Source: JALYXV01 sp963791545 (lineage in GTDB: Bacteria; Actinomycetota; Acidimicrobiia; Acidimicrobiales; Palsa-688). Taken from it: a stretch of DNA of 64,000 nucleotides. A program made the position numbers and the translations under genes. The stretch lies in assembly GCA_963791545.1 (NCBI GenBank), contig CAWBSR010000018.1, forward strand, positions 124,001-188,000, given 5' to 3'. The notes below the pieces were generated by a model. The model was not told the origin of the DNA, ran no database searches, and saw nothing but the letters and a program-made list of their open reading frames with translations. How positions within the stretch are numbered: position 1 is the stretch's first letter; every line of letters begins with the position of its first letter. Positions 52,502 through 62,735 of the stretch are shown piece by piece.

Positions 52502-53595
52502 TATCTGCGGTCACGCCGGCCCGACGGGCGGCGCGGCTGGTGCTGGCCGACGGCTCCACCTTCGAGGGGGAAGCGGTGGGCTGGGAGCCCCCGGACGGGG
52601 TGGCCACGGGCGAGGTCGTGTTCAACACGGTGCTCTCCGGTTACCAGGAGGTCATCACCGACCCCTCGTACGCCGGCCAGATCATCACCTTCACTTGCCC
52701 CCACATCGGCAACTACGGCGTCACGCCCGACGATAACGAGAGTGTCCGGCCCTTCTGCCGGGGGATCATCGTGCGCGACCTGGCCCGCCGCCCCAGCAGC
52801 TGGCGCGCCGCCCTGGACCTCGAGACCTTCCTGGTCCGCCAGCGCATCCCAGCCCTGACCGGGGTGGACACCAGGCGGCTGACCCGGCACATCCGCGACG
52901 CGGGTTCCATGGGCGGCGCCTTCGGGACCGCCGACGAGGTCACCTTGAAAGCCGCCGCGCTCACCGAGCCGGGCACCGAGGGGGTGGACCTGGTGGCCAC
53001 CGTCACCACCTCGGCGCCTTACCGCGTGGGCGACGGGCCGTTGCGGGTAGTGGCCTACGACTTCGGGATCAAGCGGACCATTCTGCGCCACCTGGGGCGC
53101 ATGGCGACCGTGGAGGTGGTCCCGGCCACCACTCCTGCCGCCGCCGTGCTGGCCCGCCAACCCGACGGGGTGTTCCTGTCCAACGGGCCCGGCGACCCGG
53201 CGGCGGTGGTCGGGGCGGCCGAGGCCATCGCGGGCCTGCTGGGCCAGGTGCCGGTGTTCGGGATCTGCCTGGGCCACCAGCTCCTCGCCACCGCCCTCGG
53301 GGGCGAGACCTTCAAGATGAAGTTCGGCCACCACGGCGGCAACCATCCGGTGCGCCGGTTGGAGACCGGGGGCGTCGAGATCACCAGCCAGAACCACAAC
53401 TTCGCGGTGGCGGCCGACAGCCTGGCCCGGGCCGATGTCACCCACGTCAACCTGAACGACGGGGTGATCGAAGGCCTGAAGTGCCGGGATGCCCCGGCCT
53501 TCGGCGTCCAGTACCACCCCGAGGCGGGCCCGGGGCCCCACGACGCCCGTTACCTCTTCGCCGCCTTCGCCCGGCTGATGGCCGCCGGGGCCTAG
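52498..53595 (+). CDS. carA: Carbamoyl-phosphate synthase small subunit
   Basis: A 365-residue glutaminase subunit that delivers ammonia to CarB. The N-terminal domain has GEVVFNTVLSGYQEVITDPS. The class I amidotransferase domain carries the nucleophilic Cys in FGICLGHQLLATALGG and the His-Glu pair in FGVQYHPEAGPGP. GTG 52498 overlaps the pyrC stop as GTGA. carB follows after 4 nt. Confidence 0.96.
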   Translation: MISAVTPARRAARLVLADGSTFEGEAVGWEPPDGVATGEVVFNTVLSGYQEVITDPSYAGQIITFTCPHIGNYGVTPDDNESVRPFCRGIIVRDLARRPSSWRAALDLETFLVRQRIPALTGVDTRRLTRHIRDAGSMGGAFGTADEVTLKAAALTEPGTEGVDLVATVTTSAPYRVGDGPLRVVAYDFGIKRTILRHLGRMATVEVVPATTPAAAVLARQPDGVFLSNGPGDPAAVVGAAEAIAGLLGQVPVFGICLGHQLLATALGGETFKMKFGHHGGNHPVRRLETGGVEITSQNHNFAVAADSLARADVTHVNLNDGVIEGLKCRDAPAFGVQYHPEAGPGPHDARYLFAAFARLMAAGA

Positions 53596-53599
53596 CGCC

Positions 53600-56932
<3,333 letters not shown>

Positions 56933-56936
56933 CCCC

Positions 56937-57902
56937 GTGATCGCCAGGGCGGCTCCCCGGCTCGACCTCACAGTCCGGGTCGGGTCACTAACCCTGCCCA
57001 ATCCCATCATGACAGCGTCGGGTACCGCGGGCCACGGCGCCGAACTGGCTGCCTACCTGGACCTCGCCGCTCTCGGAGCGGTAGTCGTAAAGTCTCTGTC
57101 GCCGGAGCCGTGGGCGGGCAACCCGGCGCCGAGGATGCACCCCGCGGCGGCCGGGATGCTAAACAGCGTCGGCCTCCAGAACCCCGGGGTGGCCGCCTGG
57201 GTCAACGACGAGTTGCCCCCTTTGGCCGCCACCGGCGCCCGGGTCGTCGTCAGCATCTGGGGCCACACCGCCGACGACTATGGCCGGGCCGCCGAGGCGG
57301 TGGCGTCGGTGGTGGGCGGGGCCGGGGCGGCGGGGTCCATCGTGGCGGTTGAGGCCAATGTCAGCTGTCCCAACGTCGAGGACCGCCGCCGGATGTTCGC
57401 CCACTCATGTTCTTCGACCGCGGCCGCGGTCTCGCAGGCGGCGAAGGCCCTCTCGGGTTCGGGCCTGCCCCTGTGGGCCAAGCTGAGCCCCAATGTGACC
57501 GACCTGCCCGAGATCGCGGCGGCCGCCCTGGGCGCCGGCGCCCAGGGCGTCACGTTGGTCAATACCCTCATGGGCCTGGCGCTGGACCCCGCCACCGGGC
57601 GGCCCCGCCTAGGCGGCGGCGGCGGCGGGCTGTCCGGCCCCGCCCTTCACCCGGTGGCGGTGCGGGCGATCTATGAGTGCCGGGCTGCGTTGCCCGATGC
57701 CGTCATCATCGGCGTCGGGGGGGTGGCGGCGGGCGCTGATGCTGCGGAAATGCTGGTCGCGGGCGCCAACGCCGTCCAGGTGGGGACGGCCACGTTCGTC
57801 GACCCCCGGGCGCCGGCCCGCATCCTCCAGGAACTGCGACGCTGGTGCGGCCACAATGGCGTCACCGCGATCTCCGACTTGATAGGACGAGCCCATGACT
57901 GA
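56937..57902 (+). CDS. pyrD: Dihydroorotate dehydrogenase, class 1B-like
   Basis: A 321-residue FMN enzyme oxidising dihydroorotate to orotate. LPNPIMTASGTAGHGAE, MLNSVGLQNPGVAAWV and the catalytic Cys in EANVSCPNVED place it in the soluble class 1B type, which normally works with the electron-transfer protein PyrK. No pyrK is present in this operon. The FMN phosphate site is IIGVGGVAAGADAAEML. GTG 56937 is the start, 4 nt after carB. The end overlaps pyrF by 8 nt. Confidence 0.92.
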   Translation: MIARAAPRLDLTVRVGSLTLPNPIMTASGTAGHGAELAAYLDLAALGAVVVKSLSPEPWAGNPAPRMHPAAAGMLNSVGLQNPGVAAWVNDELPPLAATGARVVVSIWGHTADDYGRAAEAVASVVGGAGAAGSIVAVEANVSCPNVEDRRRMFAHSCSSTAAAVSQAAKALSGSGLPLWAKLSPNVTDLPEIAAAALGAGAQGVTLVNTLMGLALDPATGRPRLGGGGGGLSGPALHPVAVRAIYECRAALPDAVIIGVGGVAAGADAAEMLVAGANAVQVGTATFVDPRAPARILQELRRWCGHNGVTAISDLIGRAHD

Positions 57903-58704
57903 CGACAGCTCCAGTGACCGCAACGGTGACGAGACCGTCATGACGGAGCACCTCACCGGCGAACTCGACTTCGAGCCGGAGTTCGATCTCGGGGACGTGG
58001 CGGCCGAAGTCGAGGAGGCGCCGGCGGAGCTACGGGATCGTCTGGTGCTGGCCCTCGACGTGGACGACGTCGTCGAGGCCATCCGATTGGTCCACGAACT
58101 GAAGCCATGGTTCGGGGTGGCCAAGGTCGGCTTGGAACTGTTCACGGCGGCCGGTCCCGACGCGGTGCTGTCGATACTGGCCGAGGGTATGAAGGTGTTC
58201 CTCGACCTCAAGTTGTTCGATATTCCGACCACCATCGCCAAGGCGGGACGGGTGATCGGGGCCCTCGGACCCTCGTATCTCACCCTGGCCGGTTTCGGGG
58301 GCGTCCCGATGCTACGGGCGGGCGTGGAGGGCCTCGCCGACGGAGCCACCCGGGCCGGGCTGGAGGCGCCCATGGCGGTGGCGGTGACCATCCTCACCAG
58401 CGACACCGGCGCTCCCGAACATGTGCTGGGCAACCGGGTTCGCGCCGCGGTGGCGGCGGGCTGCGGGGGCGTGGTGTGCGCGGCCAGCGACGCCAGCGAG
58501 GTCAAGAGACTCGCCTCGGGCCTCACGGTGGTGGTGCCGGGCATCCGCACCGAGGGGTCGCCTCGCCATGACCACGGCCGGGCAGCCACGCCGGGCGAGG
58601 CCTACGCGGCGGGCGCCGACCTGCTGGTCGTCGGGCGCACCGTCACCGCGGCCGCCGACCGGGCGGCGGCGGCGGCGCAGCTCATCGCATCCATCGTCTC
58701 CTAG
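57895..58704 (+). CDS. pyrF: Orotidine 5'-phosphate decarboxylase
   Basis: A 269-residue TIM-barrel enzyme making UMP. The catalytic Lys-Asp network is in KVFLDLKLFDIPTTIAKA, VPGIRTEG is the substrate loop, and LLVVGRTVTAAADRA binds phosphate. Before the fold there is an unusual acidic extension of about 45 residues (DDSSSDRNGDETV, ELDFEPEFDLGDVAAEVEEA); ATG 57940, in frame, could start a shorter form. It is the last gene of the pyr operon. pyrE is not in this window. Confidence 0.92.
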   Translation: MTDDSSSDRNGDETVMTEHLTGELDFEPEFDLGDVAAEVEEAPAELRDRLVLALDVDDVVEAIRLVHELKPWFGVAKVGLELFTAAGPDAVLSILAEGMKVFLDLKLFDIPTTIAKAGRVIGALGPSYLTLAGFGGVPMLRAGVEGLADGATRAGLEAPMAVAVTILTSDTGAPEHVLGNRVRAAVAAGCGGVVCAASDASEVKRLASGLTVVVPGIRTEGSPRHDHGRAATPGEAYAAGADLLVVGRTVTAAADRAAAAAQLIASIVS

Positions 58705-58784
58705 CTTGGCGAAGTCGGATCCCGACGCTCCCTGGGGACGGGCTCGACCTCGGCGGGCCCGGCTTGAATGCCGCCTCCAGAAGC

Positions 58785-58811
58785 GGGAAAGTACCAATAG
58801 GCACTTTTCCC
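58785..58811. repeat. Near-perfect inverted repeat upstream of mihF
   Basis: GGGAAAGT (58785-58792) and ACTTTTCCC (58803-58811) pair over a 10-nt loop with one extra T. On the minus strand the inner bases extend the stem through a G-U pair. It lies between pyrF and mihF and is AT-rich for this genome. It may be a terminator of the pyr operon or a leader element of mihF. Confidence 0.5.
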
Positions 58812-58856
58812 AACTCCCTAAAGACGCCGCCGAATTGGCGCGCTATCGTGCCTGTC

Positions 58857-59174
58857 ATGCCGCTGCCCCCCTCCCTTTCTCCGGACCAACGGCAGGCCGC
58901 TCTGGAAAAAGCGGCCGCTGCCAGGCGTTTGCGAGCCGAGCTCAAGGAGAAGTTGAAGATGGGCTCGCTGACCCTCAAAGAACTGCTGGAACAGAGCGCC
59001 AGCGACGAGGTGGTGGCCAAAATGAAGGTAGTTGCCGTCCTCGAGTCGCTTCCCGGCCTGGGCAAGGTGAAGGCCCGCCGGCTGATGGAGGAAATCGGAA
59101 TCAGCGAAACCAGGAAGGTACAGGGTCTCGGTCAGCAGCAGCGCCGGCGGCTGCTCGAGAAGCTGGCCCCCTAA
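58857..59174 (+). CDS. mihF: Actinobacterial integration host factor mIHF
   Basis: A 105-residue nucleoid-associated DNA-binding protein. The basic helical N terminus is RQAALEKAAAARRLRAELKE, SLTLKELLEQSASDEV is the family core, and VLESLPGLGKVKARRLMEEI is the helix-two-turn-helix DNA-binding part. mIHF before gmk and rpoZ is a hallmark of actinobacteria. The start is ATG 58857. It acts on chromosome architecture and transcription in the cytoplasm. Confidence 0.95.
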   Translation: MPLPPSLSPDQRQAALEKAAAARRLRAELKEKLKMGSLTLKELLEQSASDEVVAKMKVVAVLESLPGLGKVKARRLMEEIGISETRKVQGLGQQQRRRLLEKLAP

Positions 59175-59199
59175 CCCGACCGGTGCCGGCCGTGGTCGA

Positions 59200-59751
59200 T
59201 TGATTTTCATCATCTCCGGTCCCGGGGGCGCGGGAAAGGGGACGCTGGTCGACCGGCTGCTGGTGCTGGACCCGATGCTGTGGTTGTCGCGGTCGTGGAC
59301 GACGCGGCCCCGACGGACCGGCGAATCGAAATCGGCGTACACATTTGTGTCGCGGGAGGACTTCATGGCCCGGGTGGAGGCGGGCGGCTTCCTGGAGTAC
59401 ACCGAGTTCCCCGGAACCGGTCACCTGTACGGCACGCCGAATCTCGAGGCTCCCGAGGGCCGGGACGTGATCCTGGAAATCGAGCTCAACGGGGCGCGCC
59501 AGGTTAAGGACCGTTGTCCCCACGCCAAGCTCATCGCGGTGATGCCTCCTTCGCTGGCCGACCAAGAGTCCCGGCTGCGGGCCCGGGGCGATAACGAGGA
59601 GCACATCCGCCGGCGCCTCGAGGTGGGGGCCGAGGAGGAGCGGCTGGGCCGCAGAATCGCCGACGCGGTCGTAGTCAACGACGACATAGCGAGGGCTGCT
59701 GCCGAGGTGGCCGGTATAATCGCTCGATTCCGCACGCCGGACGTGAGTTGA
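59200..59751 (+). CDS. gmk: Guanylate kinase
   Basis: A 183-residue kinase turning GMP into GDP. P-loop GPGGAGKGTLV near residue 7, GMP-binding SRSWTTRPRRTGE and YTFVSREDFMARVEAGGFLE, and the lid SRLRARGDNEEHIRRRLEVG are seen. The start is TTG 59200; no ATG or GTG fits upstream, because the fold begins at once. The mihF-gmk-rpoZ order is conserved. Confidence 0.95.
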   Translation: MIFIISGPGGAGKGTLVDRLLVLDPMLWLSRSWTTRPRRTGESKSAYTFVSREDFMARVEAGGFLEYTEFPGTGHLYGTPNLEAPEGRDVILEIELNGARQVKDRCPHAKLIAVMPPSLADQESRLRARGDNEEHIRRRLEVGAEEERLGRRIADAVVVNDDIARAAAEVAGIIARFRTPDVS

Positions 59752-59768
59752 GAGGCTGATTCCTGCAT

Positions 59769-60071
59769 ATGGCCGAGCGCCGCCCCACCATGATGGACCC
59801 CCCCGTAGAGCAACTGCTGCAACGGGTCGATTCGAAATTCACGCTGGTGACGCTGGCCGCCAAGCGGGGCCGCCAGATCAACTCCTATTTCAACCAGTTG
59901 GGTGAGGGCCTGGGTGCCATCGTCCCGCCCCAGGTCACGTCGGTGTCGCGCAAGCCCCTTTCGATCGCCCTGGAGGAGATCGCGGTGGGCAAGATCACCT
60001 ACCACCGCCTCGCCGAGGGCGAGACCGAAGATGGGACCGGCCTGGTGGCGCTAGAGACACCGGCCAGCTGA
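59769..60071 (+). CDS. rpoZ: RNA polymerase omega subunit
   Basis: A 100-residue subunit that helps fold and assemble the beta-prime subunit. MMDPPVEQLLQRVDSKFTLV, TLAAKRGRQINSYFNQLGEG and KPLSIALEEIAVGKITYHR match actinobacterial omega. GTTGAGAGG lies 10 nt before ATG 59769, a longer spacing than usual. It lies 17 nt after gmk. Confidence 0.95.
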   Translation: MAERRPTMMDPPVEQLLQRVDSKFTLVTLAAKRGRQINSYFNQLGEGLGAIVPPQVTSVSRKPLSIALEEIAVGKITYHRLAEGETEDGTGLVALETPAS

Positions 60072-60141
60072 TCGCGGACCGGCGCCCACCGGGATCGGCT
60101 GACGTGACCGCCCGCCGCGGTTGCGCCGGGCGCCGCCGCTC

Positions 60142-61539
60142 ATGACCGGGCGACGCCTTTCCGGGCGGCGGGTCGTTCTCGGCGTGTCGGGCGGCATCGC
60201 GGCCTACAAGGCGGTGGAACTGTGCCGGCGCCTGATGGATGCGGGCGCCGAGGTGCGAGTGGCGATGACGCCCGACGCCACCCGGTTCGTGACCGCGTTG
60301 ACGTTTTCGGCCCTGTCCGGGCACCGCGCCGGAGTGACGCTGTGGGACGGGCCGGAACCAATCCCCCACACCCGACTCGGGCAATGGGCCGAGGTCGTGG
60401 TGGTCGCCCCGGCGACCGCCCGGGTGCTGGGTGCCTACGCGGCTGGCATTTCTGACGACCTGTTGACCGCCACCCTGCTGGCCACCCGGGCGCCTGTCGT
60501 GGTGTGCCCGGCCATGCACACCGAGATGTGGGAGCACCCCGCGGTGCAGGACAATCTGGCGACATTGCGCCGCCGGGGCGTCGTGATCGTGGAACCGGGC
60601 GTGGGGCGCCTGGCGGGAGGCGACGAGGGCCCGGGCCGGCTGGCCGAGGTGAGCGAGATCGTGGCGGCGGCCGGCAGGGCGGCGGCCGGCGGGGCTGCGG
60701 CCGGCGGGGCTGCGGCCGGCGGGGCTGCGGCCGGCGGGGCTGCGGCCGGCGGGGCTGCGGCCGGAGGGGCTGCGGCCGGCGGGGCTGCGGCCGGCGGGGC
60801 TGCGGCCGGAGGGGCTGCGGCCGGCGTTTTCGCCTCGGCTGCCGATCTGGCGGGACGGCGGGTGCTGGTCACGGCGGGCGGCACCCGCGAGCCCATCGAC
60901 CCGGTGCGGTTCCTGGGCAACCGGTCGTCGGGCAAGCAGGGCCATGCCCTGGCGGCTGCCGCCCAGCGTCGGGGCGCCGCCGTCACCCTGATCACCACCG
61001 CGGCCGCCGAGCGACCGGCGCCGCCGGGCGCCGAGGTGCTGGAAGTGGAAACCGCCGAGCAGATGGCCGACGCGGTCGCCGCTCACGCCCCCTTCGCCGA
61101 CGTCATCATCATGGCGGCCGCGGTGGCCGACTTCCGGCCCAAGGCGGCCGCGGAACGCAAACTGAAGAAGGCCGACGGCGTCCCCGAGCTGGTGCTCGAG
61201 CCCACCCCGGACATCCTGGCCCAGCTGGGCCGGACCCGGCGCCCTGACCAGGTTCTGGTCGGTTTCGCGGCGGAAACTTCGGGCGACGATCTGAGGACCA
61301 ACGCCCTCGAGAAGCTCCGGGACAAACACCTCGACCTGGTCGTGGCCAACGACGTGAGTTTGCCCGGCGTCGGATTCAGCCACGAAACCAACGCCGTCGT
61401 CATCGTGTCCGGGAGTGGCGATTCGATCGAGGTGCCCCTCGCTGACAAGACTGCGATCGCCACCGCCGTCCTGGATGCCGTCGTAGCCCGTCTGCCCGAC
61501 CGACGAAACTCCCCTCCAACACTAGGAGCTCAGCCGTGA
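60142..61539 (+). CDS. coaBC: Bifunctional phosphopantothenoylcysteine decarboxylase/synthase
   Basis: A 465-residue coenzyme A enzyme. The N-terminal CoaC flavodoxin-like half (1-178) has VVLGVSGGIAAYKAVELCRR, the conserved HTRLG and VCPAMHTEMWEHPAV. The C-terminal CoaB half (from about 235) has VLVTAGGTREPIDPVRFLGN and RSSGKQGHALA and ends in the CTP-binding region with KLKKADG. Between them lies an unusual linker of (AAAGG) repeats coded by a 15-bp minisatellite. ATG 60142 is preferred over TTG 60121. The stop overlaps metK. Confidence 0.94.
   Translation: MTGRRLSGRRVVLGVSGGIAAYKAVELCRRLMDAGAEVRVAMTPDATRFVTALTFSALSGHRAGVTLWDGPEPIPHTRLGQWAEVVVVAPATARVLGAYAAGISDDLLTATLLATRAPVVVCPAMHTEMWEHPAVQDNLATLRRRGVVIVEPGVGRLAGGDEGPGRLAEVSEIVAAAGRAAAGGAAAGGAAAGGAAAGGAAAGGAAAGGAAAGGAAAGGAAAGGAAAGVFASAADLAGRRVLVTAGGTREPIDPVRFLGNRSSGKQGHALAAAAQRRGAAVTLITTAAAERPAPPGAEVLEVETAEQMADAVAAHAPFADVIIMAAAVADFRPKAAAERKLKKADGVPELVLEPTPDILAQLGRTRRPDQVLVGFAAETSGDDLRTNALEKLRDKHLDLVVANDVSLPGVGFSHETNAVVIVSGSGDSIEVPLADKTAIATAVLDAVVARLPDRRNSPPTLGAQP
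60691..60825 (+). repeat. Nine-copy 15-bp minisatellite in coaBC
   Basis: Nine head-to-tail copies of GGGGCTGCGGCCGG plus C or A (the last base is A in two copies). Each codes GAAAG in frame, extending the linker between the two enzyme domains. Copy number can change without breaking the frame. Confidence 0.95.
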
Positions 61540-62729
61540 CCCGCTGGACGTTCACCTCCGAGTCGGTAACCGAAGGCCATCCCGACAAGATGGCCGACCA
61601 GGTCTCCGATGCCATTCTCGACGCCATCCTCGAAGAGGACCCCATGGGCCGGGTGGCTTGCGAGACGCTGCTGACCACCGGCCTGTGCGTAGTGGCGGGC
61701 GAAATCACCACCAAGGCCTATATCGAGATCCCCTCGCTGGTGCGCGAGGTCATCTGCGGCATCGGCTACGACCGGTCGGCATACGGATTCGACGGACATA
61801 CCTGCGGCGTCACCGTCAGCATCGACGCCCAGTCCCCCGATATTGCCCAAGGCGTCGACACCGCCCTCGAGGTGCGCAGCGGCAAGTCGGGCGAGGACAT
61901 CCTGAACAGCCAGGGTGCCGGCGATCAGGGGATGATGTTCGGCTACGCCTGCGACGAGACCGACGACCTGATGCCCCTGCCCATCTGGCTGGCGCACCGG
62001 TTGGCGCAGCGGCTTTCCCAGGTGCGCAAGGCAGCAGTGCTGCCCTACCTCCGTCCCGACGGCAAAACCCAGGTGACGTTCGAATACGAGAACGGCCGCC
62101 CCGTCCGTCTGAAGACGGTCCTCATCTCGACCCAGCACGGCCCCGACATCGACCTCGAGACACTCCTCAAGCCCGACCTGCGGGACCACGTCATCGCGCC
62201 CCTCGTTCCCGCGGAGTTCGGCGACGACAAGTACGACATCCTGGCCAACCCGACCGGCAAGTTCGAGCTGGGCGGCCCGCACGCCGACACCGGGCTCACC
62301 GGCCGCAAGATCATCGTGGACACCTACGGCGGCGCGGCCCGGCACGGCGGCGGGGCGTTCTCCGGAAAGGACCCCTCGAAGGTCGACCGCTCGGCCGCCT
62401 ACGCGGCTCGGTGGGTCGCCAAGCACGTCGTGGCCGCCGGCGCCGCCCGGCGTTGCGAGATCCAGGTCGCCTACGCCATCGGCGTCGCCCGGCCGGTCTC
62501 GATCATGGTCGAGACCTTCGGTACCGAAAGCCTGGACCCGATTGCCATCCAGAAGGCCATCGAGGAGATCTTCGACCTGCGCCCAGCCGCCATCATCCGC
62601 GACCTCGACCTGCGGCGGCCGATTTACCGGCGGACGGCCGCCTACGGTCATTTCGGGCGGAACGAAAAGGAATTCAGCTGGGAGCACACGACCCGCCTGG
62701 ATGAGTTCAAGCGGGCGCTCGGTCTCTGA
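61536..62729 (+). CDS. metK: S-adenosylmethionine synthetase
   Basis: A 397-residue enzyme forming SAM from methionine and ATP. FTSESVTEGHPDKMADQVSD at the N terminus, GAGDQGMMFGYACDET, the P-loop-like GGGAFSGKDPSKVDRSAAYA, and DIDLETL are family signatures. GTG 61536 overlaps the coaBC stop. The length and all metal- and ATP-site residues are normal. Confidence 0.97.
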   Translation: MTRWTFTSESVTEGHPDKMADQVSDAILDAILEEDPMGRVACETLLTTGLCVVAGEITTKAYIEIPSLVREVICGIGYDRSAYGFDGHTCGVTVSIDAQSPDIAQGVDTALEVRSGKSGEDILNSQGAGDQGMMFGYACDETDDLMPLPIWLAHRLAQRLSQVRKAAVLPYLRPDGKTQVTFEYENGRPVRLKTVLISTQHGPDIDLETLLKPDLRDHVIAPLVPAEFGDDKYDILANPTGKFELGGPHADTGLTGRKIIVDTYGGAARHGGGAFSGKDPSKVDRSAAYAARWVAKHVVAAGAARRCEIQVAYAIGVARPVSIMVETFGTESLDPIAIQKAIEEIFDLRPAAIIRDLDLRRPIYRRTAAYGHFGRNEKEFSWEHTTRLDEFKRALGL

Positions 62730-62735
62730 CGCTGT

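Noticed and set aside
60691..60825. Second candidate repeat array of CRISPR type
   Set aside because: 15-bp head-to-tail copies with no spacers inside coaBC.
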